From NCBI GenBank assembly GCA_016584305.1, contig JACEEZ010004786.1, forward strand, positions 184,041 through 248,040: a DNA stretch of 64,000 nt, given 5' to 3'. The translations under genes were made by a program, and so were the position numbers. Below the pieces are notes generated by a model. That model was not told the DNA's origin. It did no database searches and saw only the letters and a program-made list of their open reading frames with translations. The number at the start of each line of letters is the position of its first letter. Positions within the stretch are counted from its first letter, which is position 1. Source of the DNA: Chionoecetes opilio (taxonomy: Eukaryota > Arthropoda > Malacostraca > Decapoda > Majidae). This document shows positions 61,501 to 64,000 of this stretch, piece after piece.

Positions 61501-63105
61501 ATATTGGTGTTTGACATAGATGTTATGGCTTTGCTAAGTGTATCTCTTACTTGGCTCTGACTAACTCCCGCTCCTGTTGTTCCTGGAAGAGGGACTGTGA
61601 GAGGTGCTCAGAGTTCAGCTGCAGCTCCATCAGGTTCTTGCGCTGGTCCTCAATGACACTCTGCTTCTCCTTAATGTCTCGTTCCATGTTTTTCATCTTT
61701 ACCTGCATAAGAACATAAGACAATAAGGAAGCTACAAGCAGCCGTGAGACCTACACGTGATAGTTCCTGTGTAAGACATGATTGATTGCTTCTGAATGTC
61801 TAGTTTCATGTTTCTACCTTATCCTAAATATGAGATAGAGGACAAATGACCCAGCAACTCATAACAAAGAGACTATAGAATACATCTGTACTATGCAAAG
61901 GGTGAGGAATGGATATCTTTACCTCAGTAGAGGCCTTCCAACGGGCAATGTTTTCAGCTTCGGTCTGCAGCTGCTTTCGGAGATCCATCATATCTTCTTT
62001 TCCGATTAATCCTGACTCTGGAAAAAATAGGCAAATAAGCAACACACACATTTGCATTCCAAGCGTCACTGTATAAGAACCAAGAGTGGGTATCATGGCG
62101 TGGGCTGCAGCAGGATCCCATCTATAATCTTTCCAATGTATCAAGTCACTTTAGTCGCATTAATTTCTACCCATTACCATTATGATAAAATATATATACA
62201 TTCCTACTCTCCCCCTATGGTGAGCGAACAATACCTTATTCACAAGAGGGGCGGGAACAAAACTACCACTCTAATAATTGAGAGGGTGGGTGGTTGGTGA
62301 AAAATTTCCACAAGTGACTTGATAAAATGGAAAGACATTTTTTTTTTTATAGCAGAAAAGATGACACAACACGATCAACACCTGAGATGCCAGAAAGATT
62401 ATTGCACAGTACTCATACCCAAGGAGTCATCCCAATGAACCATCTGCCCATCCATGTCCAACACAAGGCACCCATCTGCTGCTCGGATAGCACTCGCCCG
62501 AGATGGAGACTTGGAGCAGAGCTTCTCCAGGGTTCGGAGCTCATTACCTTTACTGGTCTAATACAGAGCCGAGTTTGGCGTAGAACATCTCCTCTCTTCA
62601 GTTTCACACATATCAGTAGGAATGTATACTTTAAAGACAGACATGAAACCCAAAGTACGTATGTTTCATCCTCACTGGCATTATGCGCTCATCAACCGGA
62701 GTAACCTCAACAACAGACAGCTGCAGTTTGCTGGCTATGCCTATGGCTACTCTCTGGACACGGCGACGATTCCTCATGCCGGACCAGTAGTAGGTGTAAC
62801 CCCCACTGCTAGCCTCGCCACTGCCAGGCCTCCTCGTCTCAGAGAGTCCCACTATATCCACCTTCCTTAACTTAACTGGACCACATTGTAGTGTGAACCA
62901 CACGGTAGTGGGCAGTGGGGGTTGCTACATAATACATATATTCTATCTTACATCAAAATATAAATACGAGCATTACCTATATACACATGCAAACTAGGCC
63001 TTTACCTTGCACTCTGGATTGGTTGCCCAGATGTGAGGAGGTTCTGGATAACATGGCCTCCTCTCCTGCTGATATACCTTCTCGGGACTGCTTCTGGAGG
63101 GACAT
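45742..63105 (-). CDS. SYCP1: SYCP1-like synaptonemal complex transverse filament protein, 20 exons in window
   Basis: SYCP1 forms the zipper between homologous chromosome axes in meiosis. Exons (minus, 5' to 3'): 63105-63006, 62017-61923, 61702-61551, 60915-60725, 59705-59497, 58940-58834, 58307-58163, 57506-57402, 57008-56919, 55247-55115, 53636-53524, 53208-53118, 52665-52171, 51979-51851, 50706-50593, 50132-50055, 49417-49247, 47652-47518, 47339-47112, 45813-45742. About 984 codons; vertebrate SYCP1 is about 976 aa. AENIARWKASTE with IEDQRKNLMELQ matches vertebrate AEKIKKWKVSTE with IEAQRKAIQELQ. VKEMGDLLDKYK matches the late IAEMVALMEKHK block. One long coiled coil is followed by a basic tail with LKTP, FQKRVVFKALTP and SGDSSSD. 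Phases join except between 56919 and 55247. The 5' end may lie beyond the window. Confidence 0.8.
45873..46091 (+). mobile_element. TTAA MITE, copy 11
   Basis: TTAA on both sides, in the last SYCP1-like intron. Confidence 0.8.
46347..46556 (-). mobile_element. TTAA MITE, copy 12
   Basis: Left TTAA; the right end is damaged (CAAGGGTTATA). Confidence 0.7.
46895..47050. repeat. TAA-led interspersed repeat
   Basis: (TAA)n then ATTCTCACCCGAAGGCATAC. Copies lie at 55254-55420 and 55425-55500, all in SYCP1-like introns. Confidence 0.65.
47112..47339 (-). CDS. SYCP1: SYCP1-like exon, DPFEEIKRSRR
   Basis: A 76-codon exon: VADSDDPFEEIKRSRRNPGI, then Pro/Thr-rich, ending APRRKR before GTACGT. Basic, disordered tail. 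Confidence 0.82.
47432..47495. mobile_element. LINE-tail fragment
   Basis: AAGAACATAAGAAAATAAGG with GGCCGCGAGACCTACACGAG, in the intron beside exon 47652-47518. Confidence 0.7.
47518..47652 (-). CDS. SYCP1: SYCP1-like exon, ILKTGRR...FQKRVVF
   Basis: A 45-codon exon from AAGCAG|GTGTCC to GAG|GTAGGC. FQKRVVFKALTP then SGDSSSDACAFE resembles the vertebrate KKRKMAFEF...NSDSSE stretch of the C-terminal region. Its acceptor lies inside the 42-bp minisatellite, so upstream alternative starts are possible. Confidence 0.8.
47641..48293. repeat. 42-bp minisatellite of exon acceptor copies, ~15 units
   Basis: The unit GATACTGGACACCTGCTTCC plus CCTGTGGATGTAATAATGCATG. On the minus strand each unit carries GGGGAAGCAG|GTGTCCAGTATC, the acceptor and first 12 bases of the exon at 47652. 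The unit reads VSSIHALLHPQGKQ in the exon's frame, with no stop. Small indels occur in some units (extra T near 47780). Confidence 0.93.
48364..48455. repeat. (GT)/(GTGC)/(GGTG) microsatellite
   Basis: Successive GT, GTGC and GGTG tracts in the same intron. Confidence 0.92.
48975..49092. repeat. CT-rich tract
   Basis: Degenerate CT and CCTT repeats, about 150 bases 5' (plus sense) of the exon at 49247. Confidence 0.85.
49247..49417 (-). CDS. SYCP1: SYCP1-like exon, end of coil and start of tail
   Basis: 57 codons: VQKIKERSYVASMSPTLKTP through PPAPRITGVIRK and ADKVQ. It marks the change from coiled coil to Pro-rich tail. Acceptor TTATAG, donor CAG|GTGAGA. Confidence 0.85.
50055..50132 (-). 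CDS. SYCP1: SYCP1-like coiled-coil exon
   Basis: 26 codons: DALLAKLKAQTQICEANEAA, KAAVTQ. Acceptor ATCTTAG, donor CAG|GTATTG. Confidence 0.83.
50593..50706 (-). CDS. SYCP1: SYCP1-like coiled-coil exon
   Basis: 38 codons: EMGDLLDKYKTDKETKLKIA through ITQAAQER. Aligns with vertebrate EMVALMEKHKHQYDK. Confidence 0.86.
50830..51109 (-). mobile_element. tRNA-Val-derived SINE, full head
   Basis: Minus strand starts CACTCCGTAGTGTAAGGGTT (A-box region), has an anticodon-like CTCGG-CTCACAA-CCGAG stem-loop (CAC) and the B box GGTTCGATCCCC (51058-51047). A ~200-base body and a (CATCTAGTTG) tail follow. The tRNA-like part lacks flanks and CCA-side pairing of a real tRNA gene, so it is the SINE head. 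Confidence 0.8.
51110..51345. repeat. (GT)n microsatellites around a LINE-tail piece
   Basis: GT tracts at 51110-51132 and 51265-51332 bracket TTTACCTAGTTGTAACATAC and a LINE-like piece related to 29551. Confidence 0.85.
51851..51979 (-). CDS. SYCP1: SYCP1-like coiled-coil exon
   Basis: 43 codons: EELAALEAKIETMTSELEQA through KLQSDNKVK. Joins the next exon as NKVK|EMGDLL. Confidence 0.86.
52171..52665 (-). CDS. SYCP1: SYCP1-like largest coiled-coil exon (165 codons)
   Basis: From CCACAG|CATGAA to CAG|GTAAGG. Uninterrupted heptad-rich sequence: EEKLKKATKKEENLENDIKK, LETLKLELDDTKELLAKR, LQEELDQTKEDLNSSKAA. No stop in 495 nt. Confidence 0.88.
52902..52965. mobile_element. LINE-tail fragment
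   Basis: CATAAGGAAGCTACAAGAGG with CCGTGAGACCTACACGAGG. Confidence 0.65.
53118..53208 (-). CDS. SYCP1: SYCP1-like coiled-coil exon
   Basis: FDLKTKTQENENLTAAAKDL through EIEKE. The first base completes AG|T from the previous exon. Acceptor TTTGCAG, donor GAA|GTAAGT. Confidence 0.84.
53266..53479 (-). mobile_element. TTAA MITE, copy 13
   Basis: TTAA on both sides; sits 45-58 bases from exons on each side, filling most of a short intron. Confidence 0.82.
53524..53636 (-). CDS. SYCP1: SYCP1-like coiled-coil exon
   Basis: MCNENLKEMAQKISIIENHE through EGLEKA plus AG. Acceptor CCCACAG, donor AG|GTGTGT. Confidence 0.85.
53660..53879. mobile_element. MITE (ACTATAGT family) copy 3
   Basis: Ends TATAGTCTATTTTTTTTAAT and TTAAAAAAAATAGACTATAG are inverted; same core as 23503. 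Confidence 0.72.
54111..55023 (+). mobile_element. TTAA MITE, copy 14, split by a nested element
   Basis: The left part 54111-54245 and right part 54941-55023 together make one normal copy; 54246-54940 was inserted at an internal TTAA. Confidence 0.85.
54246..54940. mobile_element. Nested piggyBac-like TTAA element, 695 bp
   Basis: Ends CACTTTCACGCAC and GTGCGTGAAAGGG are inverted and flanked by TTAA (54242-54245, 54941-54944). TTAA targeting and CCCTTT-type ends fit the piggyBac superfamily. No open transposase. Confidence 0.82.
55115..55247 (-). CDS. SYCP1: SYCP1-like coiled-coil exon
   Basis: LAALRRDLDVLKEVQDTLEA through LNELNKKSI. The reading frame needs two bases from the preceding exon, but the nearest upstream exon (57008-56919) ends on a codon boundary. 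Either a small exon is missed or there is a one-base error. Confidence 0.8.
55254..55540. repeat. (TAA)n plus two copies of the CACCCGAAGGCATAC repeat
   Basis: (TAA)16 directly abuts the exon at 55247. Two copies of the repeat seen at 46895 follow, then a long A tract. Confidence 0.8.
55787..56640 (+). mobile_element. hAT transposon remnant, 854 bp
   Basis: Flanked by a perfect 8-bp duplication GAAATAGT (55779-55786 and 56641-56648), the hAT signature. Ends CAGAGGTGGG and inverted CAAAGGCATC. Many TTGCGGAATTGC-type motifs lie near both ends, likely transposase-binding repeats. It carries a decayed C-terminal transposase fragment. Confidence 0.88.
56005..56280 (+). pseudogene. hAT transposase C-terminal fragment
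   Basis: Reads VDLFIKYNTPVPSSAAVERL plus FSIG, then after a frameshift SDILRPKRSVLTANSFEKLV. This is the hAT dimerisation-domain pattern (SSAxxERLFS ... RxxLxxxxxExLxFL). A (GAG)n tract encoding poly-Glu follows at 56194-56258. Confidence 0.75.
56919..57008 (-). CDS. SYCP1: SYCP1-like coiled-coil exon
   Basis: 30 codons: QERNVLSDKLQSNKKKLQKK through LVEQFEEQ. Acceptor ATTCCAG, donor CAG|GTGAGC. Phase 0 both sides. Confidence 0.83.
57402..57506 (-). CDS. SYCP1: SYCP1-like coiled-coil exon, 5' edge uncertain
   Basis: STQNESLMEVNELKARFSDV through EGQKNSLE. The stronger-looking acceptor TTTTGCAG at 57547 would bring an in-frame TAA; the acceptor CCCTTCAG|TCA gives phase 0 and a clean frame, so it is preferred. 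Confidence 0.72.
57775..58108 (-). mobile_element. Second tRNA-derived SINE family
   Basis: Minus strand head GGGAGGCGGTAGCAGAGTGG TTAGCG is A-box-like, with a degenerate B box (TTTGATCCCC). The tail end (CTGCCTGCACCACCACGGGC) recurs at 39690 and 50255. Confidence 0.65.
58163..58307 (-). CDS. SYCP1: SYCP1-like coiled-coil exon, probable GC donor
   Basis: LMERTKEFEEAAEKIQYLKK through AARKQELEE. Ends AAGAG|GCAAGA, a good GC-AG donor; the alternative GAT|GTATAA twelve bases on adds ARPD. Both keep phase 0. Confidence 0.8.
58834..58940 (-). CDS. SYCP1: SYCP1-like coiled-coil exon
   Basis: VKAALVQAEEELKCQKESLT through EELKLERE plus CA. Acceptor CTTTAG, donor CA|GTAAGT. Confidence 0.85.
58990..59202 (+). 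mobile_element. TTAA MITE, copy 15
   Basis: TTAA on both sides; 50 bases upstream (minus sense) of the exon at 58940. Confidence 0.8.
59497..59705 (-). CDS. SYCP1: SYCP1-like coiled-coil exon
   Basis: EENIHSLTTAQESWQKSMME through RQLCSELDE. Acceptor CCACCAG, donor GAG|GTAGGA. Confidence 0.87.
60380..60639. mobile_element. TACCGTAGATAACA foldback MITE, 260 bp
   Basis: A near-complete palindrome: TACCGTAGATAACACTATA ... TATAGTGTTATCTACGGTA; centre near 60508. Lies in an SYCP1-like intron. Confidence 0.85.
60725..60915 (-). CDS. SYCP1: SYCP1-like coiled-coil exon
   Basis: VSHTRQMLLSLQEQHEQLSE through SIIEDMASK plus G. Acceptor TTTTCAG, donor AAAG|GTACTA. Confidence 0.87.
61551..61702 (-). CDS. 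SYCP1: SYCP1-like coiled-coil exon
   Basis: VKMKNMERDIKEKQSVIEDQ through QERELVRA plus AA. Aligns with the vertebrate SYCP1 block after WKVSTE. Acceptor TTATGCAG abuts a LINE tail. Confidence 0.9.
61706..61775. mobile_element. LINE-tail fragment supplying an acceptor tract
   Basis: CATAAGAACATAAGACAATA then GCAGCCGTGAGACCTACACG. On the minus strand its TTCTTATG end is directly followed by CAG|GTAAAG, the exon acceptor. Confidence 0.75.
61923..62017 (-). CDS. SYCP1: SYCP1-like exon with the family landmark
   Basis: SGLIGKEDMMDLRKQLQTEA then ENIARWKASTE. The last part is the best match to vertebrate SYCP1 (AEKIKKWKVSTE). Acceptor TTTTCCAG, donor GAG|GTAAAG. Confidence 0.9.
62125..62337. mobile_element. 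MITE with ends ATCTTTCCAATGTATCAAG
   Basis: Second copy of 37207-37423, in inverted orientation. Confidence 0.7.
63006..63105 (-). CDS. SYCP1: SYCP1-like first exon in window
   Basis: MSLQKQSREGISAGEEAMLS through NQSRVQ. Follows TTTCCCTCAG, so it is probably not the transcript's first exon; the ATG may or may not be the start. Vertebrate SYCP1 has ~100 residues before the coil; 45 are seen here. Confidence 0.7.
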
Positions 63106-63172
63106 CTGAGGGAAAATTATCCCAAGATTTTAATTTTTATTTCACCAGCATTCAACGTGTGTATGTGTATAA

Positions 63173-63238
<66 letters not shown>

Positions 63239-64000
63239 GAAATGGACAGGCAGGATGGCATGGCAGCATGACATGAATAGCATGAAGGTGAATGAGTAGG
63301 TATAAGGTCAGGAAGGAAAATAGGAGTACTGTATATAAAGGTTGGGCAGTACAAAAAGTGATGAGGGAGAAAGAGGGTAGAATAACAGAGGTACAAACAG
63401 TAAGGGGTAGGAAGAATAGCTAAAAAAAAAAAAAAAAAAGTCATTTTTCGAGCATAGCACGTTTCGTGACGTGGAAGACAGTTTTGGGCTTCGCAAAAGT
63501 TGGCTCTTGGAAAACCCTCAGTTTTCCAATGGCTGCTGTGTCGTCCACGAACTCGGCTTTCTCGTGTTTTATCCCTATAAAGCACGTAAATTTCCATTGG
63601 CCATTTGCTTAGAGTGTCCCGGGGGGGGGGGGGGGGGTTACGAGGTTATAATGTCAGGTTGGGTCAAGTTTAGGTTAGGTTTTGTTTAGGTTGGGTAAGG
63701 TTAGGTTCAAGGGATCTCGAACCAGTTAAATTTACCTCCGCCACCCAAAAAACCCTATTTCCCACAATCCCCCAAGCTTGTTGGCTAGGAGGGGGGGAAG
63801 GAAATGGTGATTGGGAGAATTGGTCGAAACTGCATATTTATCCGGTTTAATTTAAGTTTAGTTTACGTAATTAGTTAAGTTTTAGTTAGTTTAGGTGTAG
63901 TTAAGTTAAGGTTAGGTTTAGATTATATTTTCATAGGTTAGTTATATTAGGTTAGCGAGACTAATGGCTGGCACTCGGCGCTACACACTCACCCTTAAGC
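63106..64000. other. No gene seen; microsatellite and low complexity
   Basis: (TA)n at 63177-63238, an A tract at 63422-63438, a G tract at 63620-63637 and degenerate GGTTAGGTT/TTAAGTT runs at 63655-63955. Any upstream SYCP1-like exon would lie here or beyond the window. Confidence 0.55.

Noticed and set aside
63655..63955. GGTTAGGTT runs resembling arthropod telomere repeat TTAGG
   Set aside because: Spacing is irregular and many units are GTTTAGTT or GTTAAGTT. Similar runs at 8015 and 39530 show it is interspersed low complexity.

Overview
This window is eukaryotic and very repeat-rich. It looks like a decapod crustacean (crab, lobster or shrimp) or a close relative. The evidence is many short, well-spaced exons with GT-AG introns, long CT/GA/TA/GT microsatellites, a tRNA-derived SINE, LINE tails of a type I recall from decapod genomes, and many terminal-inverted-repeat elements. 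The taxon is an inference, because no diagnostic marker gene is present.

Two real host genes lie in tandem on the minus strand. (1) 40619 to 24234 is a complete 11-exon homologue of human KIAA0930, a conserved protein of unknown function. All exon phases join, giving 2331 nt (776 codons plus stop). (2) 63105 to 45742 is the 3' part, probably nearly all, of a synaptonemal complex protein 1 (SYCP1)-like gene. It has at least 20 exons and about 984 codons of coiled coil followed by a basic, proline-rich tail. The best landmark is the segment around AENIARWKASTE, which aligns with the vertebrate SYCP1 N-terminal coiled-coil start. SYCP1 is the transverse filament of the meiotic synaptonemal complex.

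Region by region: 1-2632 holds a decayed CACTA-type transposon with a 3-bp target duplication; a paralogous empty site lies at 9225-9302. 2633-4340 is repeats. 4990-6210 is a frameshifted C2H2 zinc-finger array pseudogene (minus strand). 6600-12900 is nested MITEs, a 1.1-kb foldback element and minisatellites. 12900-17045 has no convincing gene. 17048-20042 holds a Tigger-like MITE, an intact Tc1/mariner (DD34E) transposon and a decayed pogo/Tigger element. 21000-27100 is dense in a piggyBac-like TTAA MITE (15 copies in the window). 24234-40619 is the KIAA0930 homologue. 40888-42322 holds two foldback elements. 43205-44236 is a G-rich minisatellite. 45742-63105 is the SYCP1-like gene, with a hAT element, SINEs, MITEs and minisatellites in its introns. 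63106-64000 shows only low-complexity sequence.

The most unusual signal is that two independent 42-bp minisatellites, one in each host gene, are built from an exon's own 3' splice site, so each array is a ladder of decoy acceptors. In the SYCP1-like gene the unit is 14 codons and stays open in the exon's frame, so upstream acceptor use would lengthen the protein in 14-residue steps. In the KIAA0930 homologue each decoy leads straight into a stop codon.
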